Below, piece after piece: positions 30,488-39,261 of a stretch of DNA of 64,000 bases (position 1 is its first letter; the number at the start of each line of letters is the position of its first letter). Location: NCBI RefSeq assembly GCF_022387135.1, contig NZ_CP092462.1:434001-498000 (forward strand). The letters are read 5' to 3'. This DNA is from Comamonas sp. B21-038 (GTDB lineage Bacteria; Pseudomonadota; Gammaproteobacteria; Burkholderiales; Burkholderiaceae_C). Under the pieces are notes generated by a model. It was given only the letters and a program-made list of their open reading frames with translations. It had not been told where the DNA came from and did no database searches. The position numbers and the translations under genes are program-made.

Positions 30488-30976
30488 ATGGGACAGCATC
30501 ACGGCTCCCGCGCAATGATGGCGCCGCAGACATGGGTGCTGGCGAGTCCTTCGCGCATCCGTCTGCTATTGGCGTGCTGGGTGGGGCTCACGGCGGTGTT
30601 GGGTCTCGTCTGGATGCATGTGGCCGCCCCTTCTGCCTGGCAGCGTGCCCTGGCCGTGGCTGTGTTGGTACTCGCCATGGCGATCGCCTGTCGTATGCCG
30701 CTGTGGCCGCAGGGAACTTGTTTGTGCTGGACAGGCTCTCAGTGGTGCCTCGGGCAAGGCCCGCTGGCATCGGCACACCGCCAAGCGCTGGCACAGTTGG
30801 CCGTGCTGATGGATGGGCAAAGCTGGATTTTGCTGCAGGCCTGGCCGCTGCAAAACGATGGACGCAGTCAGTGGCTGCTGGTGGTGAAAGCCTCTAATCC
30901 AGAGCGTTGGCCGGATATTCGTCGGGTTTTATACTCGTCCCTTGCCGCTGAACCGCAGAACATCCATCAGGTGTAA
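30488..30976 (+). CDS. Small inner-membrane protein, possibly YgfX/CptA-like
   Basis: This protein of about 162 residues has two adjacent hydrophobic helices (about 27-45 and 50-68), a Trp-rich middle and a C-terminal cytoplasmic part ending ERWPDIRRVLYSS. Two N-terminal TMs, a compact beta-rich tail and a terminal arginine-rich helix, together with its place directly before rpoE, recall the YgfX/CptA (DUF1434-type) proteins. The match is by architecture only. The start is uncertain: ATG 30488 is used, ATG 30434 and ATG 30515 are alternatives, and none has a good SD. The rpoE promoter seems to lie inside its 3' end. Confidence 0.6.
   Translation: MGQHHGSRAMMAPQTWVLASPSRIRLLLACWVGLTAVLGLVWMHVAAPSAWQRALAVAVLVLAMAIACRMPLWPQGTCLCWTGSQWCLGQGPLASAHRQALAQLAVLMDGQSWILLQAWPLQNDGRSQWLLVVKASNPERWPDIRRVLYSSLAAEPQNIHQV
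30907..30935 (+). promoter_or_regulatory. Candidate promoter for rpoE
   Basis: TTGGCC (30907-30912), a 17-base spacer and TATACT (30930-30935) lie inside the end of the preceding gene, about 100 bp before rpoE. By-eye prediction. Confidence 0.35.
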
Positions 30977-31035
30977 GCCTACAGCTGAACAACCACAACA
31001 ATAGCTGCAAGCTTGTAGCCAAGAGGGCCTCTTTT

Positions 31036-31671
31036 ATGACGGGAACGCCAACGGCCAGTACCCCGAATGCAAATGACAGCGATCTGCACCTGGTGCAGCG
31101 CACGGTGGCAGGAGATCAAAAAGCCTATGGCCTGCTGGTACTCAAGTACCAGCGACGCATTGAACGCCTCATCGGGCGCATGGTGCGCGATGTGGATCTG
31201 GTGCCTGACCTGGCCCAGGAGACTTTCTTGCGTGCCTATCGTGCACTCCCGCAGTTTCGGGGAGACGCGCAGTTCTACACCTGGCTGTACCGGATTGCCG
31301 TCAATACCGCCAAGAAGGCGATGGTCGAGCTCAGCCGCAATCCGGTGATGACCGAAAGCGCGCTGCGCGGAAAAGACGATGACGATGAAACTTATGTGCC
31401 TGGGCGCGAACTAACCACAGATGAAACGCCGGAAACGGTTATTGCCGCCCAGGAAATTGCCCAGGCGGTCAATACCGCGATGGACGCGTTGCCCGAGGAC
31501 CTGCGCCAGGCGATCGTGCTGCGTGAGATTGAAGGCATGTCTTACGAAGACATCGCCGCTGCGATGGATTGCCCCATCGGTACCGTGCGGTCGCGAATCT
31601 TTCGTGCCCGCGAGGCGATTTCCGCCAAGGTAAAGCCCATGCTTGAACGCCAGTCTGGCAAGCGTTGGTAG
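31036..31671 (+). CDS. rpoE: RNA polymerase sigma factor RpoE (AlgU-like, ECF)
   Basis: This 211-residue extracytoplasmic-function sigma factor controls the envelope stress response. Region 2 (about 20-90) contains the core-binding and -10 recognition segment LVPDLAQETFLRAYRALPQFRG. Region 4 (about 145-200) has the helix-turn-helix REIEGMSYEDIAAAMDCPIG followed by TVRSRIFRAREAI. It is somewhat longer than E. coli RpoE (191), with an acidic linker between regions 2 and 4. The anti-sigma gene follows with a 56-bp gap to the chosen start. Confidence 0.95.
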   Translation: MTGTPTASTPNANDSDLHLVQRTVAGDQKAYGLLVLKYQRRIERLIGRMVRDVDLVPDLAQETFLRAYRALPQFRGDAQFYTWLYRIAVNTAKKAMVELSRNPVMTESALRGKDDDDETYVPGRELTTDETPETVIAAQEIAQAVNTAMDALPEDLRQAIVLREIEGMSYEDIAAAMDCPIGTVRSRIFRAREAISAKVKPMLERQSGKRW

Positions 31672-31727
31672 CTGATATGAGTGTGATGACTGGCTGCAAG
31701 GGCCTGGGGCCCGCTAGGAATATGGCT

Positions 31728-32495
31728 ATGAATCTCGAAAACCAAGCATTGAACAAGAGCACACAGGCTGCCTGTGAGCAGCTGTCCGCCTGGATCGACG
31801 GTGAATTGGATGACCAGACGCTGAGCCAGCTGCTGGCCGCGTTGCCGGATCTGGCAGACGATGCGGATTGCTACGCCTCGGTGCAGTCCTACCAGGTCAT
31901 TGGCGACCTGATGCGCACGGCGCATGCGCCGTGCTCTGACAGCCTGGCATTCCTGAATGCATTGAATGCCAAGATTGCGCTGGAGCCACCGTTGGTGGCC
32001 CAGGGACAGCCCGCACCAGGCGATGTGGCCGTGCCCGCAGTGGCCACGGCCACTGCGCAGGCTGTCAAACCTGCCGCCGTGCAGGATGCTGCCAACCATT
32101 CGGTCTTCCGCTGGAAGATGGTGGCCGGCTTTGCCACGGTGGCTGCTGTCGCCATGGTGGGCTGGAACAGTGTGGGCCTGCTGTCGAACGGCTCGGGCAA
32201 TGATGGACGCCAGCAGATCGCGTCAGCCGCTGCTCCCCAGGTGGTCGCTTCAGCAGCTTCTGGCCGGCCTGCAGCGGGGTCTAATGCCCAGGGGCTGGTC
32301 CAGCAGCAAGTGACGGTCGGCCAGAACTCCACGATCATGCTGCGTGATCCGCGCCTTGACGAGTTGCTGGCGGCACGCGGTCAGATTGGCGTTACTGCCA
32401 ACCTGCAAATGCCGGCTGGCTTCTTGCGCAATGCCACCTTCAATGCAGAAAAGCGCAGTGATGGCTGTGCCGACAAGGCCTCGCGCCTGTGCTGA
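31728..32495 (+). CDS. rseA: Sigma-E anti-sigma factor RseA (MucA-like)
   Basis: This single-pass inner-membrane anti-sigma factor has about 255 residues. The cytoplasmic N-terminus has the RseA pattern CEQLSAWIDGELDDQ and continues through YQVIGDLMR, the sigma-binding domain. A TM helix (KMVAGFATVAAVAMVGW) lies near residue 130, and the Ala/Gln-rich periplasmic tail is where regulated proteolysis would start. The ATG at 31728 has AGGAA seven bases upstream; upstream starts at 31722, 31686 and 31677 are in frame. No rseB/mucB gene follows; a terminator does. Confidence 0.88.
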   Translation: MNLENQALNKSTQAACEQLSAWIDGELDDQTLSQLLAALPDLADDADCYASVQSYQVIGDLMRTAHAPCSDSLAFLNALNAKIALEPPLVAQGQPAPGDVAVPAVATATAQAVKPAAVQDAANHSVFRWKMVAGFATVAAVAMVGWNSVGLLSNGSGNDGRQQIASAAAPQVVASAASGRPAAGSNAQGLVQQQVTVGQNSTIMLRDPRLDELLAARGQIGVTANLQMPAGFLRNATFNAEKRSDGCADKASRLC

Positions 32496-32514
32496 TCAGG
32501 CGCTGATTTCCTCC

Positions 32515-32543
32515 AAAAACACCTGCTGTGCAGGTGTTTTTTT
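32515..32543 (+). terminator. Intrinsic terminator between rseA and the protease gene
   Basis: AAACACCTGC and GCAGGTGTTT form a 10-bp stem followed by seven T. It separates rpoE-rseA from the downstream protease. Confidence 0.8.
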
Positions 32544-32608
32544 ATGACTTTTAGCGCCAGAGGCTTGAAACCTGTGGTTTGCTGCCTATCTGATGGTGAT
32601 GCACGCTT

Positions 32609-32636
32609 GGAACCTTGAGGCAGATGGCCCCTCCAA
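32609..32636 (+). promoter_or_regulatory. Possible sigma-E-type promoter of the periplasmic protease
   Basis: GGAACC at 32609-32614 resembles the sigma-E -35 (GGAACTT) and TCCAAT about 17 bases downstream loosely resembles its -10. Because a terminator isolates the protease gene from rseA, it needs its own promoter, and degP-type genes are sigma-E targets elsewhere. Weak motif. Confidence 0.3.
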
Positions 32637-32714
32637 TTGCGGCACGGCGCCATTGCAAGTGGCTTGGGTCCCTGCAGATGCTGCGCCGCCCCCATTGTCA
32701 AATTGAGGAGTGAT

Positions 32715-34187
32715 ATGTCTCTAAAGCGTTGGAAGCCTTTTCAGATCAGCGCACTGGCGGCCATCCTGTCCGTCAGCAGCGCGATGATGCTGCCAGCGGC
32801 AGCCCAAACCCCCGCGCCTGCGGTCGTGCGTGGCTTGCCTGATTTCACTGACCTGGTCGACCAGGTCGGGCCATCGGTGGTCAATATTCGCACGATGGAA
32901 AAGGTCTCCAGCCGCCAAGCGCAAAGTGGTCTCGATCCCGAGATGCTGGAGTTTTTCAAGCGCTTTGGCCTGCCTGTCCCCAGCATCCCCAAGCAACAAC
33001 GCCCTCAGCGCCCAGGCGCGGATGGCGATGAGGTGCCCAGCGGCCTGGGCTCCGGCTTCATCCTGACGGCAGACGGCTATGTGATGACCAATGCGCATGT
33101 GGTCGATGGCGCCGATGAAGTCATCGTGACCCTGACCGACAAGCGCGAGTTCAAGGCCAAGATCGTCGGCGCCGACAAGCGCACCGATGTGGCGGTGGTG
33201 AAGATCGAGGCCACGGCCCTGCCTGCCGTCAAGATTGGCGACGTGAACCGCCTGCGCGTGGGTGAGTGGGTCATGGCGATCGGCTCGCCGTTTGGGCTGG
33301 AGAACTCGGTGACCGCCGGCATTGTGTCTGCCAAGCAGCGCGACACTGGTGATTACCTGCCCTTTATCCAGACCGATGTGGCCATCAATCCCGGTAACTC
33401 CGGCGGCCCGCTGCTGAACATGCGTGGCGAGGTCGTGGGTATCAACAGCCAGATCTACTCACGCTCGGGCGGCTTTATGGGCATCTCGTTCTCGATTCCC
33501 ATTGATGAAGCGGTGCGCGTGAGCGACCAGTTGCGCGCCACCGGCCGCGTGGTGCGCGGCAAGATTGGGGTGCAGATTTCCACCGTCAGCAAGGATGTGG
33601 CCGAATCGATTGGCCTGGGCAAGGCCCAAGGCGCGATGGTGACCGGCGTGGAAAGCGGCTCGCCTGCCGAGAAGGCTGGTGTGGAGGCGGGTGACATCAT
33701 CACCAAGTTCGACGGCAAGCCGCTGGAGAAGCTGGCCGATCTGCCGCGTTGGGTGGGTAACACCAAGCCAGGCTCCAAGAGCACGGTCACCGTATTCCGC
33801 CGTGGCAAGACCTTGGACCTGCCGATCACCATCATCGAAATTCCGTCGGACGCCAATGCAGATGCTGCTGCTTCGAGCAAGGAGCCAGAGAAGGCCAAGC
33901 CTTCGACTGCAGCGCAGCAACTGGGTCTGGTGGTTACCGACCTGACCGATGCACAGCGCAAGTCCATGCATCTCAAGGGCGGTGTGCAGATTGTGTCGGC
34001 TGATGAGGCCGCTGCCCGCGCGGGTCTGAAGCAGGGCGATGTGATCCTGGGTATTGCCAATACGGAAATCAATGACGTCAAGCAGTTCGACGCGGCTGTT
34101 GCCAAGGCTGACAAGTCCAAGCCCGTCAATGTGCTGTTCCGCCGGGGTGAGTGGACGCAGTATGTGCTGATTCGCCCGACCAAATAA
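32715..34187 (+). CDS. mucD: Periplasmic serine protease MucD/DegP (HtrA family)
   Basis: This 490-residue protease-chaperone acts in the envelope. A Sec signal peptide (hydrophobic core about 11-26) ends near AAAQT at 28-32. The trypsin-like domain has the triad His128 (MTNAHVVDG), Asp158 (RTDVAVVK) and Ser229 (GNSGGPLLN). Two PDZ domains follow at about 285-375 and 400-485. An SD AGGAG lies 5-6 bases before the ATG. Its position after rpoE-rseA matches the algU-mucABCD order of pseudomonads with mucB and mucC missing, which supports a role in quality control under sigma-E. Confidence 0.94.
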   Translation: MSLKRWKPFQISALAAILSVSSAMMLPAAAQTPAPAVVRGLPDFTDLVDQVGPSVVNIRTMEKVSSRQAQSGLDPEMLEFFKRFGLPVPSIPKQQRPQRPGADGDEVPSGLGSGFILTADGYVMTNAHVVDGADEVIVTLTDKREFKAKIVGADKRTDVAVVKIEATALPAVKIGDVNRLRVGEWVMAIGSPFGLENSVTAGIVSAKQRDTGDYLPFIQTDVAINPGNSGGPLLNMRGEVVGINSQIYSRSGGFMGISFSIPIDEAVRVSDQLRATGRVVRGKIGVQISTVSKDVAESIGLGKAQGAMVTGVESGSPAEKAGVEAGDIITKFDGKPLEKLADLPRWVGNTKPGSKSTVTVFRRGKTLDLPITIIEIPSDANADAAASSKEPEKAKPSTAAQQLGLVVTDLTDAQRKSMHLKGGVQIVSADEAAARAGLKQGDVILGIANTEINDVKQFDAAVAKADKSKPVNVLFRRGEWTQYVLIRPTK

Positions 34188-34218
34188 ACCGTCCGCGCAC
34201 TGTCGCTGTGCGGGTCTC

Positions 34219-34251
34219 AAGCCGGTCTCCTGGATGGAGATCGGCTTTTTT
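34219..34251 (+). terminator. Intrinsic terminator after mucD
   Basis: AGCCGGTCTCC pairs with GGAGATCGGCT (one G-T wobble) over a five-base loop and is followed by six T. Confidence 0.8.
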
Positions 34252-34332
34252 CATGGGGCGGTTGGATCCAAGGAGGCGCCCGCCCCAGCAACGAAAAAGC
34301 CTCAGAGCATTGCTACTCTGAGGCTTGACGTT

Positions 34333-34409
34333 TGGTGCGGCTGGCAGGAATCGAACCCACGACCCCTTGGTTCGTAGCCAAGTACTCTATCCAGCTGAGC
34401 TACAGCCGC
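34333..34409 (-). tRNA. tRNA-Arg (ACG)
   Basis: On the minus strand the acceptor GCGGCTG pairs with CAGCCGC. The anticodon loop CTACGAA sits between CTTGG and CCAAG, giving anticodon ACG (read as ICG). The T-arm GTGGGTTCGATTCC(T) is standard, and CCA is encoded at 34333-34335. It reads arginine CGU/CGC/CGA codons. Confidence 0.97.
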
Positions 34410-34604
34410 TAAGCCATCGATTGTAGCACGCAATCTTGAACCATTTACAGATTTTTTTGGTCCGTTGAACCAAGCGGACTGGACCAGGGGCTGGTTGGGC
34501 CAGTCAGCTCTTGGTCATCCTCTCCGTTGATGGCATGCAGATATCACAGCGAACGGCCTGTAGCGCTCCGAGTGAACGTAGTACATATTCACTATTTTTG
34601 GGGA

Positions 34605-34633
34605 TTGACCGTTGGTAGGCGCAGTCCGATAGT
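34605..34633 (+). promoter_or_regulatory. Candidate promoter of the small exported protein gene
   Basis: TTGACC (34605-34610), a 17-base spacer and GATAGT (34628-34633) lie 25 bp before the start at 34658, in an A/T-rich stretch. Confidence 0.4.
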
Positions 34634-34657
34634 TAGCCATATTGTTAATTTCTGTAT

Positions 34658-35089
34658 ATGGCTGCTGAAATGAGGTTGTACAGGCTTTCGATCTTGGGGT
34701 GGTTGCTGGCTTTGGGCTGCGTGCTGATGCATGCCCTGCCTGCTGCTGCATCGACCAGAGATGCGCCAGAGAACTACAACCTGCTGCGCTTGCAGCAAGT
34801 GTCGGCTGTTAGCCCTGGACCCCATGCAAGCCGTCTGGCCAGTGCCTGGGCGCAGGGTGTGGCTTTGCCTGGCACCGATGCGCATGCCCCTCCGCTTGGC
34901 ACTGCGCAAGATGACGAGACGGTTTTCCACCGTGTACGACACAGCATGGGTGCGGTGAGCGAGCAAGCGGTCGGCGTTTGGTCCAGGCCCACTCCGAAGC
35001 TGGGCGGGTTGGTGCTCGTCTTGCTGACAGTGTTCGCACTGGTGCTAGGCTTTTTAAGCCTGCGCTGGCACCGCGAAACAGCGCAATGA
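34658..35089 (+). CDS. Small exported protein with C-terminal membrane anchor, unknown function
   Basis: I do not recognise the family. The 143-residue product has a Sec signal peptide (hydrophobic about 9-25, cleavage likely after LPAAAS), an 80-residue polar middle without cysteines, and a C-terminus with PTPKLGG, a hydrophobic helix of about 18 residues and a basic end (RWHR). This motif-helix-basic arrangement is reminiscent of CTERM-type sorting signals but lacks a recognised motif. The next gene, on the opposite strand, ends in a similar three-part tail. Start ATG 34658; ATG 34670 is possible. It may be a simple bitopic protein. Confidence 0.6.
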   Translation: MAAEMRLYRLSILGWLLALGCVLMHALPAAASTRDAPENYNLLRLQQVSAVSPGPHASRLASAWAQGVALPGTDAHAPPLGTAQDDETVFHRVRHSMGAVSEQAVGVWSRPTPKLGGLVLVLLTVFALVLGFLSLRWHRETAQ

Positions 35090-35344
35090 CCCGGGAGATA
35101 CCATGCCAAGCATCTTCCCAATCACCAAAAGATCCGTTTGCATGGTGGATCAATGATGCCCTTCAGTTTTTGAAGCGGCTGTGTGCCCGTGCATCGTATG
35201 GCGGGGGCGCAATGCCGTACCAGGTGGCTTGGACTCCAGCATGCGGCGACCTTTCTCAGACTTCCGGATCGATTCAGGTTTTGCCGAAAGGGTGGCCTTT
35301 GCGGGGAGGGCGATACCGGCAATGTGACCGCGTTTTGTGGATCC

Positions 35345-37870
35345 CTAATGCGTTTTCTGGTGCGCTACTGCCTGCTGTTGTTGGCGGCGAGCCAGCAGCA
35401 TGCCTGCCCCACTAAGGCTGAGAGACAGCAGTAGCAAGTTGCCGTACCCAGAGGAAGGAACTGCCTTGACGGCGGCCCCCCGGTTGTCGTCGTCTCTGAC
35501 CAGCACCTGTGCGGGAGTGCCTGCTGGCTCATAGCTGCCCGCAGCAGTGGCTGGCGCGATTGACAGCTCTGCAAGGACGTCGCCGTCATTCGGGTCGGTA
35601 TTGGGGGTTGCCACGATGGTGCAAGTCGCGGTCGAAGCGCCCGCTGGTATGGTGATGGTCTGAAGGCAGGAGGTGCTGTATCGTGGATTGGCGGCGGGAA
35701 GATTCAAGTTCACGCTGAGCCCTTGCGCCGGAGCCGCTTGCGAGAGCGTCAAGGTGCAGGTGCTGACCTGGTTGACAGAATCAAACAGCTCGGCAGGCGT
35801 GCAGGCAACGCTGACGGTAGGAGCCAGCAACATGGATTGCAGATACCAGTTATTGCCTACCTTGTTCAAGGTATAGCTGAAGCCACCAGCACTGATGCTG
35901 CCGCCCTCCAAGCTAAACACGGCATCGGATGCGCCATCGACCTTGACCACCAGAATGCCATTGCCGCTGGTGACGGCGCCCAATCCGTTGGCATTCACGA
36001 TGCGCAAGGTGCTGGCTCCGCTGGTGCTGCCGTTGACTTCCAGCACATCAGACGCAGAGTTGCTGTCGCCGAGTACCGTGTCGAGGACCACCACATTGCT
36101 GGCTGTGCCACTGAAGTTGCCTGTGAGCGTCAGGCGATCATCCGCAGCCGCGCTGGCATCCGCAAGGCGGATGGTGCCCGCACTCGCGATGCTGCCATAC
36201 ACGCTGAAGGTACCTTGGGCAGCGCTGGCATTGAGTGTGGCTGCACCATCGATATTGAGCTGGGCCGCTGCGCCACTTTCGAACAGCGAGCCGCGGAGCT
36301 GCAAGTTTGCCGCATTGGCGAGGTGGATCGTTTCCCAAAGGGTCAGGTTGCTTCCGTTGGCAAGATTATTGCTGCCGGTGAAACCGCGCATGGCTACACC
36401 ATCCAAGGTCAAGATGTCGTTACCCGCACCGCCATCAAACTGGGGAGCTTGCGACACATCCACGCCTGCAAGCAAGGTGAGGGCGTCGTCACCCTCATCC
36501 ATGGCCGTGATGCCGACGAGTGTCCCCCCGCTCGCCTGCATGCTGTCATTGCCTGCGCCCATATGGATTCTGCCGGTTATCGAGCCGCCGGTGTGGACCA
36601 GCGTATCGGCGCCGCCACTTAAAAACACGGATCCGCTCACTGTTCCTGCGTTGTTCAGATGCACGGGCACGTCCTGATAGGCCAGTACGGCGTAACTTTG
36701 TGGATCCGAGCGAATGATGCCACTGGCGCTGTTGTTGATGGTTTGCAAGGCCGTCAAGCCGGCTGCGGAAGGAAGCACCATCACCGTAGCTCTGAACGCA
36801 GGGTCCGGAATGGCGGTGCTGGACTTGATCTCCAACAGTCCGCTGTTGTCAATCGTGGCTGGATTGGTGTTACTGGCAGCACCCGATTGGGCGGCATACA
36901 CATAATTGCTGGGGCTGTCGACGATCACGCTGCCGGTGTTGTTGATGCGAGAGAGACCGGTGCTATTGGCGTAACCAATGACGGCTATGCCCCCTATCGC
37001 CGACGTGGCCCCAGCACTGGTATTGACCACGCTGACACTGCCGCTATTTTGTACCAGGGAACTGGCCGTTGCGCGCTGGTAAATTCCGGTACTGCCTAAT
37101 GTACGTGTTGGATGGGTGTTGGTGACATGGATTTGCCCGGCATTGATGGTGCTGCCACTGCCACCGCTTGCAGGGGCCCACATGCGCGGCTGAAAGCCGT
37201 TGGTAAAAGCGTCTGCCGAAGACTGGGAATTCACCAAGCCCGTATTGGTTACGGTGAAATTTTGCGCCAGCACCTCTATCACATTGTTCGAAACACTCGC
37301 GCCGGTCGCCGTATTGGTAAACGTAATACTGCCAGCGTTGGTCACCGTCGCTTGGCTATTTGCGGCGCTTGCTGCTACCGCCACCACATCCAATCCACTA
37401 TCGGTCAGCGCAGGGCTAGCGGTAGTCATGACGAGGCTGGCGCCCGCTTCATTGCGGAAGCGGGCGGCGCTGAAATTGTTGTGGGTCAGGTAGCCAATAT
37501 TGGCCAGTGCTCTGCCGCCTCCCGCCGGTATTAGATAGAGCGCATTATCCCAGGTCATCTTGCCTTGATTGATAACCAACACACCGTTCGCCGCTGTCTC
37601 AACCGCATAGATCAATCCAACACTGGCGCCATTCAGCGTCATATCACCTGTGGCGTCGTTGGTGAGTTGAACGTTTGCCGCATTGATCTGGTACTGGCCT
37701 GTCGTTGTGCCGCTGCACAAAACCGAGCCCCCTGCGGTGCCCATGGGCGAGGGCGGTGAGCATGCGGCCCAGCTGGTCAAGGGCAGCGCAAATGCTCCAT
37801 ATGCTGTTGCTACAAAAGCCTTGAGTCCCCAGTGAAAAGGAACTCCTACAGATATGGGCAAATAGTTCAT
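35345..37870 (-). CDS. Large repeat-rich surface protein with Calx-beta-like domain and C-terminal anchor
   Basis: This exported protein of about 841 residues has a signal peptide ending near SWAA (residue 35). About 600 residues of Asn/Ser/Thr/Gly-rich beta-strand repeats follow (recurring NNTGS/NSGSV/NAGTV phrases), the style of autotransporter and hemagglutinin passengers. No C-terminal beta-barrel is present. Instead a Calx-beta-like segment runs from about residue 690 to 800, with paired cysteines and ending LVRDDD. It is followed by a tail of VPSSGYGN, a hydrophobic helix (LLLLSLSLSGAGMLL) and ARRQQQQ, typical of proteins processed by a sorting enzyme or membrane-anchored. ATG 37870 is used; GTG 37876 is two codons upstream. 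Likely an adhesin or envelope protein; function not known. Confidence 0.75.
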   Translation of the reverse strand: MNYLPISVGVPFHWGLKAFVATAYGAFALPLTSWAACSPPSPMGTAGGSVLCSGTTTGQYQINAANVQLTNDATGDMTLNGASVGLIYAVETAANGVLVINQGKMTWDNALYLIPAGGGRALANIGYLTHNNFSAARFRNEAGASLVMTTASPALTDSGLDVVAVAASAANSQATVTNAGSITFTNTATGASVSNNVIEVLAQNFTVTNTGLVNSQSSADAFTNGFQPRMWAPASGGSGSTINAGQIHVTNTHPTRTLGSTGIYQRATASSLVQNSGSVSVVNTSAGATSAIGGIAVIGYANSTGLSRINNTGSVIVDSPSNYVYAAQSGAASNTNPATIDNSGLLEIKSSTAIPDPAFRATVMVLPSAAGLTALQTINNSASGIIRSDPQSYAVLAYQDVPVHLNNAGTVSGSVFLSGGADTLVHTGGSITGRIHMGAGNDSMQASGGTLVGITAMDEGDDALTLLAGVDVSQAPQFDGGAGNDILTLDGVAMRGFTGSNNLANGSNLTLWETIHLANAANLQLRGSLFESGAAAQLNIDGAATLNASAAQGTFSVYGSIASAGTIRLADASAAADDRLTLTGNFSGTASNVVVLDTVLGDSNSASDVLEVNGSTSGASTLRIVNANGLGAVTSGNGILVVKVDGASDAVFSLEGGSISAGGFSYTLNKVGNNWYLQSMLLAPTVSVACTPAELFDSVNQVSTCTLTLSQAAPAQGLSVNLNLPAANPRYSTSCLQTITIPAGASTATCTIVATPNTDPNDGDVLAELSIAPATAAGSYEPAGTPAQVLVRDDDNRGAAVKAVPSSGYGNLLLLSLSLSGAGMLLARRQQQQAVAHQKTH

Positions 37871-38081
37871 GCGCACTAAATTACCAGTTTTATGTATCCC
37901 TTTGTTAATATTTTGGCTATGGGGTGGCGCATATTTTTAGATGACGCTCTATTTTTAAAATAGCCTCAAGCCGGTTAAATAGTTGTTATTGCATCTTGTC
38001 TTTGTACGCTGCCATGGGTATGCACTTTTGCCGCCAGTTTTCACTGACTGGGTGCAGACATGCAGGCCCATGGATTTAAGG

Positions 38082-39002
38082 CTAGCGCTGAGCCAGCGCC
38101 TTACCGTCCTGCGACATCGCACGCAGATGGCGCTCCACACGCAGGAAAACCACGATCATCATCAAGAAAACGAATGACCACAGCAACACGGTGAATACCA
38201 GCAGGTTGCTGGGTTCAATCAGACGCTGCAGCCAGTCGGACGTCGCCGTCTGCACATCGCTCTCCCCCGCCTTGGCGCTGAACACCATGTTGTAGTTGAG
38301 CAGCAGATTGCTCACGGCAATGGATGCGGTCTGCTTGCTGATGCCAGCCTGCACCTGAGGGTCCGCCAGCAGGGTCTTGAGCGCGGCAGGCGCGCCCAGC
38401 ACGAAGGCGCGGCCTGCCTCATAGTTGTAGCTGCTGATGATGCTGCGGGTCTGGTTCAGCAGCACCTCGCCAATGCTGGTGGGCTGGGGCTCCCAGCCAT
38501 CGCCATCGGCTGCCTCGGCAGCGGCAGATGCCGCAGTGGCCGCGTCCAGCGCGGCGATGTCGTTGCCGGCCCGCTCCTTGGCATGCATGGCCTCTACCAG
38601 TGCGGGCAGCGGACGCGCGGGTGCCAGGCCTCGTTCGCTGTTGTCGTCTTCAAGTTTCTTGCGCTGTACCGGATTGCGTTCAATGGCCGCACGTACCAGT
38701 GCATCGACTTCTGCAAATGCTGCCACTGCGGCAGTGTCTGCTGCCAGCTTGTCATCGTGTACGACCTGGCTGGAGTCACCATAGCCAAAGTCGGAATAGG
38801 TGATCTTCTTCAGCTCTTCGTCGCTGATTTTGAGTGCGGCCCAGTCGCGGCCTTTGTGCATGTCTTCTGCGGCGGTCTCGGAGGAGGGTTTGTGGGCAGC
38901 TCCCCAGCTCCACAGCGCAAAGTTGAACAAGGTGAACAACACGAGTACCACCATCACCAGCCGCATCAGGTACAGCAGCGCACTTTCTATTTTTCCGAGC
39001 AT
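38082..39002 (-). CDS. Two-TM inner-membrane protein, unknown function
   Basis: This is a 306-residue protein. The first TM is at about 11-35 (LVMVVLVLFTLFNFALW). A large, Ala-rich, mostly helical periplasmic region contains several acidic stretches and the motif EAGRAFVLGAPAALKTLL. The second TM is at about 268-290 (LLVFTVLLWSFVFLMMIVVF), with a short basic cytoplasmic tail. No enzymatic motif is visible. The architecture could suit a membrane-bound signalling or assembly factor. It is monocistronic as far as seen, with 260 bp to the next gene on the same strand. Confidence 0.65.
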   Translation of the reverse strand: MLGKIESALLYLMRLVMVVLVLFTLFNFALWSWGAAHKPSSETAAEDMHKGRDWAALKISDEELKKITYSDFGYGDSSQVVHDDKLAADTAAVAAFAEVDALVRAAIERNPVQRKKLEDDNSERGLAPARPLPALVEAMHAKERAGNDIAALDAATAASAAAEAADGDGWEPQPTSIGEVLLNQTRSIISSYNYEAGRAFVLGAPAALKTLLADPQVQAGISKQTASIAVSNLLLNYNMVFSAKAGESDVQTATSDWLQRLIEPSNLLVFTVLLWSFVFLMMIVVFLRVERHLRAMSQDGKALAQR

Positions 39003-39261
39003 TTATTCCATCTCTCATCAATTTTCAAAACCCGAGAGTGTGGCATGGGGTTGGGAGGCGATGACGGTTATTGCTCGTTGCTATGGTTACTGATTGTTTA
39101 TTGCCCCGCGCGCGATTTCCAGAGCCGGATGCGGGGAGAAGTGGCTGTAATCACAGTTGATTATTGAAGTCTCGAATGAGCCATGCAGTCGAGATGATCT
39201 GCACGATGGAGCCTATCCTCTAACTCGCGATTGCGCTGGTTCAGCCGTATCCGTTTTCCGT

